Assembly: GCA_028023455.1 (NCBI GenBank)
Contig: JAQFVV010000012.1
Location: 8,284,499-8,348,498, forward strand
Length of the DNA: 64,000 nucleotides
Reading direction: 5' to 3'
From: Epiperipatus broadwayi
Lineage: Eukaryota; Onychophora; Udeonychophora; Euonychophora; Peripatidae
Below, piece by piece: positions 35,212 to 47,864 of this stretch. The position numbers and the translations under genes are program-made. Under the pieces are notes generated by a model that searched no databases, had not been told where the DNA came from, and worked only from the letters and a program-made list of their open reading frames with translations. Numbering within the stretch: the stretch's first letter is position 1; each line of letters opens with the position of its first letter.

Positions 35212-37590
35212 TGAAATAAAAGTAATAAATTGCAATAAATTACATTAATAATCTTTATTTCCATTTTTTTTTTTTTACTTCAGAAGCCACTTTATTACAC
35301 ATATGAACAACTGTATGCAAATTTGAATATATATATCTCAAAGTAATGGTTTTAATAGATACAAGAAAAATTATTATTCATAATATTTTTCAACAACAGC
35401 AGCATGAAATACAAAAAGGAATTCAGCAAAATATTATTTGTTCTTAACTGGGAAAAGGTGTTATTATGTCTTTAAGTGTATTTACATCTTAATAAAGCTC
35501 CAGTATAGGGGCAAAATCCGGGTTAGTGAAATTAAATATATTATTATAAAAGTTGTCTTATTAAATAATTTTTTATTGAATTATTATTTTTAATATACTG
35601 ATTATATTGTATCTGAACTTTTATTTAAATAATTAAACAGAAAAATTATCATTATATTACAATGCTTATATTTATAAGTATGTGAAAATTCTTAAATTTC
35701 TATATATATATATATACAGAACCAATTCTTTATATTATGACTAACATATTCACTTATTACATTTATTATCTGAGTGCTATTAAAACTTGAAAATTTTTTT
35801 AGACTGTGAGTAGGCATAAGCTTTTTCTTTCCCAGTTAGATAACTCATAATAAACCAGCTAGCCATATGTTGTTGGTTAATAAAAAGATATCTAACTAAT
35901 ACTAGCTAAATTATCAAAATCTTGGTTACTCTATTTTGGAAAGATTTATAATATGATGCAGCTTTCACACTAATAAGGGGGACATTATATTTCTATAAGC
36001 ACAGACTGTAGGATTTAATGATAAACAAATTATAAGTTTGTACAATTATTATTTTTTTCAAAATCTAAAATGTAAATGAAAGAAACCTTCTTATATATTT
36101 ATATATACCAAATAACATGTAAAAAAGAGAGAGATTTATTGCAATTGAAAATAGACTTATTATTATGAATTTTATTACTAAACTCATTTATTATCTTTTT
36201 CAAAAATAATTATTTTAACATTGTCAAATATTGACAAATGGCTTACTTCACAAAAAAGTTTAAAGAAAGAAGCCTTATTATAGTTTTTTTCTTTATATTT
36301 ATACTTTTATTATATCCAAAATACTGCTTGAAAGAAGGAAACATAATTTTATAAGAATGATCTTATAATTTATATTAGATAGCAACTGTCCAAGAGAATG
36401 GGTCCTCATCCATAAAATTTTTATATTTTTGCAGAAATTGATTACTTTATATTTTGTTAAGATTTTTCCAAATGTTTACATTCAAATGAAGAATATACTA
36501 ATGCTTTCTTCAAGCATTTTGGTGCAATGAGACCGTTATCAAATTTTGAAAATGTTTAAATATTGTATATGGTTAGATAAGACAATGCAACTAGGTTAGA
36601 ATTATAATCTATGTTTGTTATAAAAAATTTTTCCTAATATATTAATTATTAAAAAAATTGAATAACACTCTGGAGAGGTAACAGATTAAACTTCTATCAC
36701 TGAACCTTTAGATTCCAAGATCATAACTTTATACCACGGACATGTGTGAAAGGACAAAATATTTTACCTTAAAACTCCCCAATCCATTACAAGTTTATAA
36801 AACATGCCTTTGTCAATTTTATAGAATTGTTTATCACATGTAACCATCAAAAGTAAAGAAAATGTTACCCTGTACAAATAAAAACCACATATATAAATTT
36901 GATCAATATTGCATAGCCTCATTACATTTATGAATAAATTATTGATTTTATCACTATAATACTCATTCCAATTGCTTTTTTAATTAAAAAAAATATCTAC
37001 TGAATTTTTGAGATCAGTAATTTACTTATTTTATACATTGGATTTGTTGTATAAATGTAAAAAGGAAAGTGGGGGAAATAGCTGATTATAAGAGAAGAGT
37101 TTTATGATATGTGTTTGATATGAATTATCAGACCCAGACTTGGATTCAACATTAGTTGATGTGCAAAACTATTGATAATATTACTACACTAATATCTTGA
37201 TTAACAGGGATGACTAATATTTGGATAAAACTCATTAAATAATTATCATTTATGACCAAGAATAATGTAAAATGCAAAGAAAATCTTTATGGAATCGTAT
37301 TAAATCAGGAAGTGCAAATTTTGCAGAATCCCAAAAGAGGCTAAGTCTTCTGAGGCTATGAAATTTTTGATCAAGTGTATTGGCAATAGTTTCTTATGGC
37401 TAGAGAACCTTTATTGAATTTTTAGATATGAAGCACACATGCAATAGCAAAGAGTTTTTTTTTTTTTACACGCATATATTCTCTGGTAAAACAGTGTATA
37501 TTTATCTGCATATAAAAAAATCGAATTGCTAATGCTTGGGACGTTATATGACATTTACATCTTAGAATTAACATATATATATATATATAT
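35212..37590. other. AT-rich spacer
   Basis: No gene recognised. A TA microsatellite lies at about 35700-35715 and another at about 37572-37590, next to the following element. Confidence 0.5.
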
Positions 37591-37998
37591 AATGTAATAT
37601 ATAGGGTATATGAGCACAGACTTTCACACGACCCACCACTCTCCACACTATCTCATAACACTGATACACTCGAATACATATATGTTGAAAAGATAAATAA
37701 TCACCAATATTCGTATTTCATGCTAAACCAGCAATCATCAGTTGGTCCAGATTACCATCTCTACACATATATGCTATAAGGGCTCAGATATATATTAAGA
37801 TAGCCAAACCTCATACTTTAATGATCAGGCTTCAATCTACCTCACTCTCCAACTCTTCAACCGTTCATCCAATTGAAAATCTGATGATGGAATGCTCAAA
37901 GGCCACCCTGAGGCCGAGATTCTTGTCACACCCATGTTGACCTAAGGTCAATCTGACCTCCTCACATACAGGACATAATCCATTTAATACATACATAT
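37591..37998 (-). mobile_element. family II hammerhead element, copy 7
   Basis: One ~400-bp unit closely matching 25690-26090 along its length, including GGCCACCCTGAGGCCGAGAT and CCATGTTGACCTAAGGTCAA. It sits in a TA microsatellite, so any target duplication is masked. No inverted tail is visible. Confidence 0.75.
37696..37757 (-). ncRNA. hammerhead ribozyme, type I (family II, copy 7)
   Basis: CUGAUGA at 37741-37735, helix II UGCU-GGUUU-AGCA, GAAA at 37719-37716, then UACGAAUA with an AUA triplet. Helix I ACCAA/UUGGU and a mostly paired outer helix are present. All core positions are intact. Confidence 0.8.
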
Positions 37999-39164
37999 AT
38001 ATTATGATGAACTTAGAGAAATCTTTATCCTACAGTAAATTGATAATGGTTGTAACTGATAGCGATGTTGAAAGTAATACATTTACATATCTATCTATTA
38101 AAAGAAAGATTCTTATCAATTACAAGAAGTATATATATATTTGAAGAGAACTTTTTGAACTACTAGACTTGAATAGATAAGACTAAAACTTTTATTAGTG
38201 AACTATGTTATAGAAGGTTTTTTTTTTTAAAAAAAAAAAAAAAAAGAATTCTTAGTAAATAAAAAAAAAATCTATATATTTATTATATTCATATTTTCAA
38301 TCTTTAATAACTGATTCTGAGAACTTTTTTTTTAAGAAGTCAAAATGTTAAATTCTAAACGTGCATTATATCTGCATAATTTGTAAGAATACATCATCCA
38401 GTGTAATAAATGGATGAATAATCAATCAGTCGTGGGTGTTCACTTAAGCAATCACATTAATAATAAATGATCATTATTGACTGATAGAGGAAGCTTATTT
38501 AGATTTTGTTAAAGATTACAAGATTGAAATAAATGAATTACAATGTCATGCCAAAAGAAAAAATATTTTTTTTCACCTTTACTTAGAAAAGCCTGAAATT
38601 ATTATTTATTTAATATTTGATCCTCCCACCTCACCCCCTTTTTTAATCATTCGCAATAGAATTCAATTAATTGCATTAATGGAAATGTTCTTATTGTATT
38701 ATCTTCACACTCGTGTCAATCACTTTGATGGAAAATTATCAGCAAATAATGTATATTAATTATGAATATTTTAATTAAAGATTTTAAGAGAGAGAAAGAA
38801 GAAATATGACAATCTCAGTACTCAACTCACAATAATTAAAAACCGTAAACATAAAATCAATATAAAATTACAGAGTAAAGATAAACTGAAGTTTTATAAA
38901 GTTGAATCAATAATCATTTCAATTGAATGATTACTATAATATATATAAAGATTATAGCAATATATACAATTAAAACAAAATTTTAACCTCAGAGATAAAA
39001 ATCAGGAAATAAAAAAATGGGTGAAATTTGCTGTTAAGATTTTGGTCCTTAAGGCTTCATTTAATACTGACCTAATTTTTAAAAATACCTTTTAATTTGG
39101 GCATTACTTTATACGTTTTTCATTAATATTATATATAAATAACCAAAGTTGTAAATGAGCATAT
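37999..39164. other. AT-rich spacer
   Basis: Homopolymer runs at about 38220-38246; no gene recognised. Confidence 0.5.
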
Positions 39165-39285
39165 ATTTAAATTTTTCTAAAGACGTTCAATACACATATT
39201 AGATGATGGAAATAATCCAATATAAAAATTCAACTAGAACACCATCATCACAAACCTTCAGGAAAACATACATTTTAATAGTTTT
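39165..39285 (+). mobile_element. Penelope-like element relic, pLTR end
   Basis: TTTTCTAAAGACGTTCAATACACATATTAG.TGATGGAAATAATCC matches, in pieces, the junction between terminal repeat and ORF start in the 61.3-kb copy (TTTAACACACATATTAGATTATGGAAATAGTCC). It runs on to CATCATCACAAACCTTCAGG, then stops. Confidence 0.7.
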
Positions 39286-39944
39286 ATAAAAATAAAAAAA
39301 AATGGAGATGTACTGGTGCTTTCTGGGGAGCCAAAAGCGACGGAGATGATAAAAGAGTGTCCTCTCTTCTTTCTGGACTGATACTAAAATAATTTTGTTC
39401 GCTATATTCCAAATATATGATTCTGTTTTTGTAAATAAAATTTATTTACACTTATATTAATAAGGTATATTTTTATATAAATAAGTTAAATATAGACAAG
39501 GCTTGAGTTGTTGTTTCTTACATATTTTTTTTACTTTAAAATACTTTAAAAAAATGTTTTTTCCAAATAATTATAATTTTTCATAACGATAAAACAAACA
39601 AACATAACTGCTTTTCTAAAGAGACTGCTGAATGCAACTATTTAATTAAGCCACATTACATTACTTTAATTAATGGCTGCTTGCTTAATGGTGGCCTGTT
39701 ATTACGAATGAATTTATATTCGATTGAAAAAGACTTATTGGACAGAAAAGAAAAAGCAAAAAGAAAACAAAATTAAAAAACTACTCACATGACATAACAA
39801 AGGTTCTGATAAATTAATCTAATGTGATAATTTATAATGTGTTGAAAACTTTATCCTTAAGAAAAAGTAGAAAAAACAGGAGTACCCTTATTGCCTTTGA
39901 TAAATAGCCTAATTAATTAAAGTACCATCTTAACTTTAGTATTT

Positions 39945-40100
39945 ATCAATAAGCTAATGCACATGCGCATTGTAGATGTAACTATATAAATGAATACTCT
40001 CACTTTCCAAACACAAAATAAAGTCTTTGGGAAAAGGTAGAATGAATCCATCTATCATTTCAACCCAAACGTAAGTGTTTGGAAATGAGAGCATGAAGAT
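39945..40100. repeat. partial MITE M3 plus short inverted repeat
   Basis: CAATAAGCTAATGCACATGC (39948-39967) with TGTAGATGTAACTATAT after it matches one arm of M3 at 40207-40381. CTCTCACTTTCCAAACAC (about 39996) is nearly complementary to GTGTTTGGAAATGAGAG (about 40076). Confidence 0.55.
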
Positions 40101-40206
40101 GTTAATTGATCACTTTAAATTACTTTTTTACTACGTGAATGATGCTTGTGAAATTTCTAGAATTTACGATATGTCATTCTTATTAAATTAAATATATGTA
40201 AACAAT

Positions 40207-40381
40207 ACATTTATTTTATATAGGTAATGTTTTATAAACTGTAATATTAATGAGCCAATAAGCTAATGCACGTGCACTTTGTAGATGTAACTATATTTAT
40301 ATAGTTATACCTACAAAGTGCATGTGCATTAGCTTATTAATATTACAGTTTATAAAACATCGTGCTATATAAAATAAATGT
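40207..40381. mobile_element. fold-back MITE, family M3
   Basis: Arms of about 85 bp: ACATTTATTTTATATAG with TGTTTTATAAACTGTAATA and AGCTAATGCACGTGCA on the left, and their complements on the right (40301-40381). The centre is TATATTTATATAG. A short, almost perfect hairpin without coding capacity. Confidence 0.8.
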
Positions 40382-40394
40382 CTTATTATCAATA

Positions 40395-40640
40395 TAAAGA
40401 TCCCAGGTTTGATTTTCATGCTCATATTATTATTAATCAGGTCAGTAATACTTTGAGAAGAAAGTAGAATAATACTAGGTGCTATTATTTGATAGTTGAA
40501 TGTCTTTGGAATGTTTAAATAGTTGGAACTTTTTTGAAAGTCATTAACTATTTATATTATATTACGGAAATAGTCCAACACATAATTACAAGAAAATACA
40601 ATCATCACAAACTTTTGGACAAACATTAAAGTGTCACTAC
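40395..40640 (+). mobile_element. Penelope-like element relic, terminal repeat
   Basis: CCCAGGTTTGATTTTCATGCT is the decayed B-box region of the Penelope-like tRNA-like segment. CTTTGAGAAGAAAGTAGAATAATACTAGG stands where the hammerhead core should be, now broken. GGAAATAGTCCAACA at about 40566 and ATCATCACAAACTTTTGG reach the ORF start. Confidence 0.65.
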
Positions 40641-40744
40641 ATTATTTTTAAAAATGTTGGAAATATTTAAGAGTATATGGGATCATGAATTTGTATTTCC
40701 TGATTTTAATGCATTTATTGTTTAATTTTTAAAAATAAAAAGAA

Positions 40745-41720
40745 TAGACAAAATTGTGGCAATTATTATTTACTATAGTAGTAAAGATACTTTTTAATAA
40801 TATTGTTGAATATGTTGCTTCCAATCATAGATGTATGATTATCAGTAACTAACTGTAGTTTTAAAAAATTAGGGACACTACATGCCCAGATTTTGTTTCC
40901 AGGTAAATGCAAGAAATGATTTGGTAGAGGCATTTAGTTCTATTTATTGAAAGTTGTAATTATAATTTTTTTTTTTTCACATTGATTACGTAAGTAATAT
41001 TTACTAAGGCTTTAACCTCAAGAATATGCATATAAAAATGTGATATTAGGGACCTCTACAAGTCTTAACCACAAGCTTATCCAAGGTGTAAGCTTGTGGT
41101 TAAGACCTGTAGAGGTCCCTAATATCACATTTTTACATGCATATTCTATTTATTGAATAGAGCTGTGGCACTATTTTGAAGTCATTATTTTTGTGACTAA
41201 GGTCTTGAAACTGTTTACAAGTTGCTTCATAAATTAGGGATCAAGATCTAATATTTGATGTTGGAATTTTAAATTTAGATCAGTTTTGTTTTCTTCTTGG
41301 TTTCTGGATTTATAGTAAGCAGATGGTTGTGTCATCTCTGCCAATTAAAATATGAACTATAAAATATTCATAATATTTTGAATGTAATATATAAAGATGT
41401 GAGTAATAATTGTTTTAAAAAACATCAAATCCTCTATCTGTCAATGATAAAAGAAATATCTTGAATGGTTATAAAATATTGGTAGCTTTTTGATTAGAAA
41501 AATGGATTTATATGTTGAGATAAAACATAGATTCCAAGGTGCTACTGCTATTCTTAACAGATTAAGAAATAGATTATTTTATCATAATGACATAATCACC
41601 ATAGATAAATTAGATGTATATAAAGCTAATGTTTTAAATAATTTATTATATGAAAATGACATTTGAACCGCTATTAATGTAATACAAAGATATTAAAATA
41701 ATTTATTTACCAATATGAGA
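40745..41720 (+). pseudogene. LINE reverse-transcriptase relic (copy 2), split by MITE M2
   Basis: Same LINE family as 3690-4675. Start regions align (AGATACTTTT..TATTG..TTGCTTCCA.TCATA) and the end keeps AGGTGCTACTGCTATTCTTAACAGATTAAG (TATAxAFGRLRK region) and GATAAATTAGATGTATATAAAGC (KLxVYKA). GCAGATGGTTGTGTCATCTC at about 41320 is the former YADD region. The reading frames are badly broken. The M2 fold-back at 41021-41146 interrupts it, and the old Penelope-like locus follows directly. Confidence 0.65.
41021..41146. mobile_element. fold-back MITE, family M2
   Basis: AGAATATGCAT at the left and its complement at 41136-41146 enclose arms with GTGATATTAGGGACCTCTAC, then CTTAACCACAAGCTTA, meeting at TCCAAGGTG. 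The hairpin is nearly perfect over ~55-bp arms. Confidence 0.8.
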
Positions 41721-41725
41721 TATTA

Positions 41726-44138
41726 TGTTGGACTATTTCCATCATCTATCATTAAATTTTGAATGTACCAAAAATTTTAAAACATTTAAACTTTTCAAAT
41801 ACAAACAACTTGTTAATAATTACACAACATTTCAAATAGCATTATTCTCTACTCTTCTTCAGATGTTGCTGTCTTGACCAATGACAATATTAGCATAGGA
41901 GTCAAACTTACATCTTTAAATTCTTGAATACCAAATTTTAAGGCAATGCTCTCACCAACTGAGTTATTCTGTTAAAAGCAATAGACAATAGAAATTTTAT
42001 ATATTTATTTATGAGAGTTGGTTCAAATCCTCCTAAGGCCTTCAAATATTTTTTAAATACTTTTTTTTCGAAAGCAAGGTTGACACATCTGTTTCTTCTT
42101 TTTAAACCATTAGTTTGTGCACTTTCAATCATTGTTCAACAGGGTAACAGGTCTCACCAACATACCTTTATCCATATTTTGCATTGCATTTCATAGATGC
42201 AGTTTTGTTTATCAGCATTTCCAGTTTAGGCTTGGTAAAAGTTAGAATTCCTCAAAATGTAATATGTTTTCGGAAAATTGTTCTAATGTTATATTAATTG
42301 TAGATTTTCTTTAATAATTTGTCTGCCATTCTTGCATATGTATGGTTACACTTCAGTATCAATATTTTTTTTGGTATCACTTTTTGATGTCTAATAAAGA
42401 TTTTCTTGACAGTTGATGGATAACCATTCTTCATGAGAGTTTGTTCTATGTAAACATTTTCATTTTTCAAATCACTGGTTTTTAAACAAACTTTCTTTGC
42501 TTTGTTTCTCAGTAATAGTATAATTCCATGTTTGTGCTTCTAGTTATGATTGCATGTATGTGCAAAATACTTACCATTATGTGTTTGTTTTTTATAAGCT
42601 GTTGTTTTTACTTTGCCCTGAGATAGTAATGTCACAAGAATATATAAGAATGCCAAATTTTGTTCTTTTTCTGATCCTATTGTGAATTTAATTGAAGGAG
42701 ATGAGTTGTTGATGTGTAAACAGAATGATTGTAATTGTGCTTCATGTGTTCATACCCCAAAGATATTATCAACATAGAGAAAGCACACTTTAAGTGTAAA
42801 TAGAGTAGTATTTATGGCTATGAGGGTGACAGTCATGATTCCATGGCCATCCTTTGATTGGTTGAATGATTTCTGAGTTATATTGACCCTTTATTTGTTG
42901 AAAAAATTCTGAGTTATATTGAAAGCACATTATTATTATGCAGAATATTTATTATTTGATTATACTATCAATAGATAGAGTTGTTATTGTTTATAGGCTC
43001 GCATCATCATATAACCTTTTCCTTACAATAGGCAGTTCTTCAATACATGTTGCATTTGTAAATAAACTTCCCACATCAAAGCTTACCAATATGTCAGTTC
43101 TTTCTATTTTCATATTCCTGATTAATTTATAAAGTAGAATCCCTGATAAAGGACTGTGTCCTGCATGCTAATGAAATAAGAACTTTGAGAGGAGATCTTG
43201 ACAATTTTTGACATGGTGAATTTCTAGAACTAGCACTAGGCCTTAATGAAACATTGTCTTTATGAATTTTATACTGCCCATAAAGGTGAGGAATTGTTAC
43301 CCCTGTACTTGGAATCCCCCCCCCTCGTTTTTGTATTGATCTATGAGAATTTCTTATATTTTGTTATCATAATCAGTTTTATCCATTACAACCATAGTTT
43401 TACCTTTGATATTAGGGAGAATGTTTGTGATATTTAGTAGCTTTTCTTTCATCACATGAAATGTTTGATTTCTGCTTTTGATGTTTCTCAAGTATTCTTT
43501 TGACTTTCCAGTATAATTCTGCTGTTTCTTCTAGAGGCAGTTATCATTTAATTTCTTTTGTGGCTGTTATTATATCTAATAATGGAACATCAAATAGTGT
43601 AATTTATGAACAAATAGTTAATTTACCACCTGTAATGTGTTTTTAGAGTGAAGATTTTTCACTGATGAAGCTGATAGATTATTTGTTATAGTATGAATTT
43701 TGATCTACCTATGTAGATTTATAAGCTTTTTCTGCTGATCTTTTATTCTTCCATGTAATTTACACTATGATATTTTTGCTGCTTGGCAAGCTCTTAAGAA
43801 GTCTTCATCTATAAGTTTATTTTTTAGAAAACAGTTCACATTTCTAATTCAGTGAAATGTTTGATACTTGAAAAACTGTTGAATATTTATCCTTTCTCCC
43901 AATAAGGCCCCATTTGCTCTCTGAATAATCTTCTCAGTCTTCTTGAAGGAAGTAGGTTTTAATTGCAAACCTTCAGGAATAATCCCTTTCTGATCAACAT
44001 TTACATAGGCTAATTAAATGATTTTTTACTTTAACTAACAAGTTTTAGACATAATCTTTCATAATGTCTAAACTTCAACATAACAGCAGGATCATACTGA
44101 GTACTTAATATTTGCCTGAATGCATTAGATGTGATAAT
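41726..44138 (-). pseudogene. Penelope-like element, old copy D
   Basis: Minus-strand copy aligning along its length with the young copy at 55389-58269, but with many stops and gaps. From its 5' side: N-terminal region (about 43230-44130), RT blocks (about 42380-43230), a truncated GIY-YIG region (about 42040-42225), tRNA-like segment (41883-41973) and hammerhead relic (41823-41871). The RT catalytic box reads YVDN in place of YVDD (about 42760-42775) and the endonuclease has lost its middle, so it is dead. The immediate neighbour E-F repeats the arrangement seen in the young locus. Confidence 0.8.
41823..41871 (-). ncRNA. hammerhead relic, Penelope-like copy D
   Basis: CUGAAGA, decayed helix II (AGAGTAGAGAATAATGCTATT) and GAAAU remain on the minus strand; the C and helix III palindrome are lost. 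Confidence 0.5.
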
Positions 44139-44746
44139 GTGTTGCATTATTTCCATCATCTACCATTAAATATTGAATATATAGAAATTTTTAAATTTAT
44201 ATAAACTTTTCAAATACAAACAACTTATTAGTAATAAAACACAAATAGACAACACATGTTGATAATTACATCTTTAAATTTCTGAATATTGAATTTTAAG
44301 GCAATACTCTAACTAACTGAGCTATTCTGTCAATGGCAATAGGTAGCAGAAATTTTATATACTTATTTATGAAGGTTGGTTCAAATTCTCCTGAGTCCTT
44401 CAAATTTTTTTAAATACTTTTTTGTAAGGGTGAGCTTAATTAAAGAATTCCATACATTATGTATTGCTATACTGGGTTGTCTTATAGGATTATTTACCAT
44501 TGTTATATGAACAGCTTTCTTGAATTTTCTTCTTTGTATTTTTCTTTTTTATTCAAATGTTCATATTTTCCTAATTGAACATATGGTCATTAGTAAATAC
44601 ATCATCTACTACTGTAGACATATCTGTTTTTTTATTTTTTAACCATTAGTATGTATTCTTTCAATCACTGTTCGCAAGAATGACAGGTATACTTTTTTCC
44701 AAATTCTTATGGTATTTTATAGATGCAGTTTTTGTATTTAGTATGA
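44139..44746 (-). pseudogene. Penelope-like element, old fragment E (endonuclease end)
   Basis: Holds only the 3' part of the element on the minus strand: pLTR, tRNA-like segment (about 44250-44335, with AACTGAGCTATTCTGTC as decayed A box) and a broken GIY-YIG domain (about 44430-44730). It ends where fragment F begins in the other direction, at GAAGTTTAGACATTATAAAA. It is the counterpart of fragment B in the young locus. Confidence 0.75.
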
Positions 44747-46925
44747 ATCCAATGCTATGTTGAAGTTTAGACATTATAAAAAATTATGTCTAAAAGTTGC
44801 TAAAGTAGAAAATCATTTAAATTTCCTAATGTAAATTGAAAAGGCCTATTTCTAAGGGTTTGAAATTAAAACCTCCTGTTTTCTCCAAGAGAGCTGAGAT
44901 TATTCAGAGAGCAAATAAGGCTCTATTGAGAGAGATAATAAATGTTCAATGATTTTCTAAGTATCAAATATTGCATTCCATTAGAAATGTTAAATGTTTT
45001 CTAAAAATAACCTTACAGATGAAGACTTCTCAAGAGTTTGCCAAACAGCAAAAATATTATATTGTAAATTACATGGAAAGAAAAAAGAACATCAGAAGAA
45101 AGTCATACTGTAACAAATAATCTATCAGCTTCATCAGTGAAAAATCTTCACTCTAAATATCTTACAGTTACTGAATTATCTGTTTTTGGAAAGGTTTATA
45201 TGTTGCCATTGCACCATTTACTGTTCCATTATTAGATATAATGGTAATCACTGTGCAAATTACCCCAAAATTGCCTCTGGAAGAAGCATCAGAATCATAT
45301 TGGAGAGTTAAAATGGCATTTGAGAGACATTAAAAGCAGAAATAAAACATTTCATGTGATCACAGGAAAGCTATTAAATCTCTCAAACAGGATACATCTA
45401 CAACCATTCTCTTTAATAGCAAAGGGTAACACTATGTAATGGATAAAACTGATGATGATAACAAAATACAAGAACTTCTCATAGCAGGCAAAAAAAATAT
45501 AATTCCAATTACAGAGGTAAAGTTACAAGTATTGCTTCAGAAACATCACAGATATTTCATCGATTTGGAAAAAAGGAAATTAACTTCATATTTTAGCAAG
45601 ATTCCAGATCTTATGGACTATCAAAAATTCATAAAGACAATATTCTATTTAGGTCTATTGTTAGTCCTAGAATTTCACCATGACAAAATTTATTGAGATT
45701 TCTTCTCATTCTTAGTCCATTGACATGCAAAATAGAGCCCTTCAGCAGGGATTTTAAGTGCTTTGTAGATATAAAAATGAAAAAACTGATATATTGATAA
45801 GTTTTGATGTGAAAAGTTTATTTATAAATGTACCATGTGATGAAGCATTGTCTATTGCAAGGAAAAGATTATATGATGATGATAGTCTATAAACCAAAAC
45901 AACTCTATCTATTGATAGTAATATGGAACTATTAACTTACTACAATGTTATTTCAATATATGATTTGGAAAAGAATTGCATAGAACAAACTATCATGAAG
46001 AATGGTTATCCATCAGCTGTCATCAAGAAAATCTTTAATAGATAACAAAAAGAAATACCAAAAGGAAATACAATTACTGATACTATAATGTATTCATACA
46101 TACCAGGGATGACAGACAAATTAAGAAAATCTGCAATCATTACAATCTTAGAACAGCTTTCTAAAACCACACCACACCTTGACTTCTAACTTCTACCAAG
46201 CCTAAATTGGAAATGCCGAAAAACAAAAACTGCATCTATGAAATACCATGTGAAAGTGGAAGGAAGTATATTGGTGAGACCCATCACTCTGATGAATGGA
46301 AATTGAAAGAACATAAACTTATGATTATAAGAAAAAAACAGATGTGTCTACAGTAACATACTATATATGTACTAATGACAATATGTTCAATTGGGGAAAT
46401 ATGAAAATATTGGATAGAGAAGAAAAAGTGCAAAGAAGAAAATTCAAGAAAGCTGCTCATATGAGAATTGAAAATAATTCTAAAAGTCAACCCAGTGTGA
46501 CAATACATAATGTATGAAAGTCTTTAATTAACCTTGTACTTTAAAAGAACTATTAAAAACAAATTTGAAGGCCTCTGAAGCATTTGAACCAACCCTTATA
46601 GATAAGTATATGAAATCTCTACTATCTGTTTCCTTTGGCAGAATATTCCAGTTGGTTACAGTATTTCCTTAAAATTTAATATTTAAGAACTAAAGGTGTA
46701 AATTCCACTTCTATGCTAATATTGTTAGTGGTCAGGCCAGCAACACCTGAAGAAGAGTAAAGAATAATACTACTTGAAACATTGTGTAATTACTAGCCTG
46801 TGTTGGCTATTTGTGTGTTATTAACATTGAATAAAGTTTAATTTTTTTATACATTCAACATTTAATGATAGATGATGGAAATAATCCAACATATTACCAC
46901 ATCTCATATATCATTCTCACAAACC
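44747..46925 (+). pseudogene. Penelope-like element, old copy F
   Basis: Plus-strand copy starting inside the N-terminal region (LRHYKKLCLK-like). RT entry block at about 45430-45480 (MDKTDDDNKIQELLIAGKK), motif A SFDVKSLFINVP at about 45802-45837. A deletion of several hundred bases then joins MELLTYY to DLEKN (about 45940-45975), removing motif B and the YVDD box. NGYPSAVIKK (about 46003) and a mutated GIY-YIG region (about 46180-46540) follow, then the tRNA-like segment (about 46636-46735) and hammerhead relic. The deletion of the catalytic core makes it non-functional. Confidence 0.8.
46738..46786 (+). ncRNA. hammerhead relic, Penelope-like copy F
   Basis: CAACAC, CUGAAGA, a partly paired helix II (AAGAGTA..TACTACTT) and GAAAC are kept. 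CGUU has become CAUU, which destroys the self-complementary helix III. Confidence 0.55.
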
Positions 46926-47864
46926 TTCAGGCAAATATTATTTAACAATCTGTAAAAATGTCATGACAAACTCTTTTACCTCTACTTATAAACATTATTA
47001 CTATCATTATTTTGGAGTTGCTTGTTATCAAATGGCACTGCTGAACTGTTTTCTATTACTGTTACTATTCTCCTGTTACTAATATTTATGTTTTAAAAAT
47101 TATTCTGCAATTTTGTGAATAATTGTTGAACAATTATAAAGAATTGTTGGGGTACCATTTTATTTAATTTCTATTTTAAGTCTGAATTAATATCTTCTAG
47201 GCATGAGTTCACTTCTTTATTACATTGTTTAAAATAAAAAAAAAAGGTTTTTGTTTTATTTTTAAACTTAATATGAATTTTTATTCAATAATACAAAGAA
47301 GAAAATGGATATTCAAATTTACTTTTTTTAAGATATTAACTTTGTTAATCCTAAATTTGATAATTTTAGAATAGTCATTATTTTAAATTAACATGATGTT
47401 TCAAATAATATATTCATATATAATAAAAAAATATAGATTTTATAATAACTTTTTCAGTATGTTTTTGCAAATATAATCATAAAATGCATGTAATCAATGT
47501 AATATTCAAAATATTTATCAATTCATGTCTACATTTACCTCAGACTCCCATTATATAAAGGGAAAAATAAACCAAAAATCAAATGAGTTTTTAAATTTTT
47601 TTTATTACTGATAATTTTATATATAAAAATGTGGTAAAAGTCATTTTCTGTTAAATTTGTAAGAGAATTCCATATCTATAATTATGTAATGATTTTTTTG
47701 TCATTTAAAATAAGAAATGGGTAGGGTTTTATAATCTGTATTCATTTTTTCATGCATGAATTCAAATGGTGACATAAAAATTTTGGCAGTAGTATTCAAT
47801 TTTTTGTGCAAAATATGTTAATATAAATAAATAATAGTTAGCATTTTTAAATGTTTTCAATAAA
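46926..47864. other. AT-rich spacer
   Basis: No gene recognised. Confidence 0.5.

Noticed and set aside
43655-43690. CTGATGAAGCTGATAG as a hammerhead core
   Set aside because: It lies in the old Penelope-like coding region and lacks helix II and GAAA.
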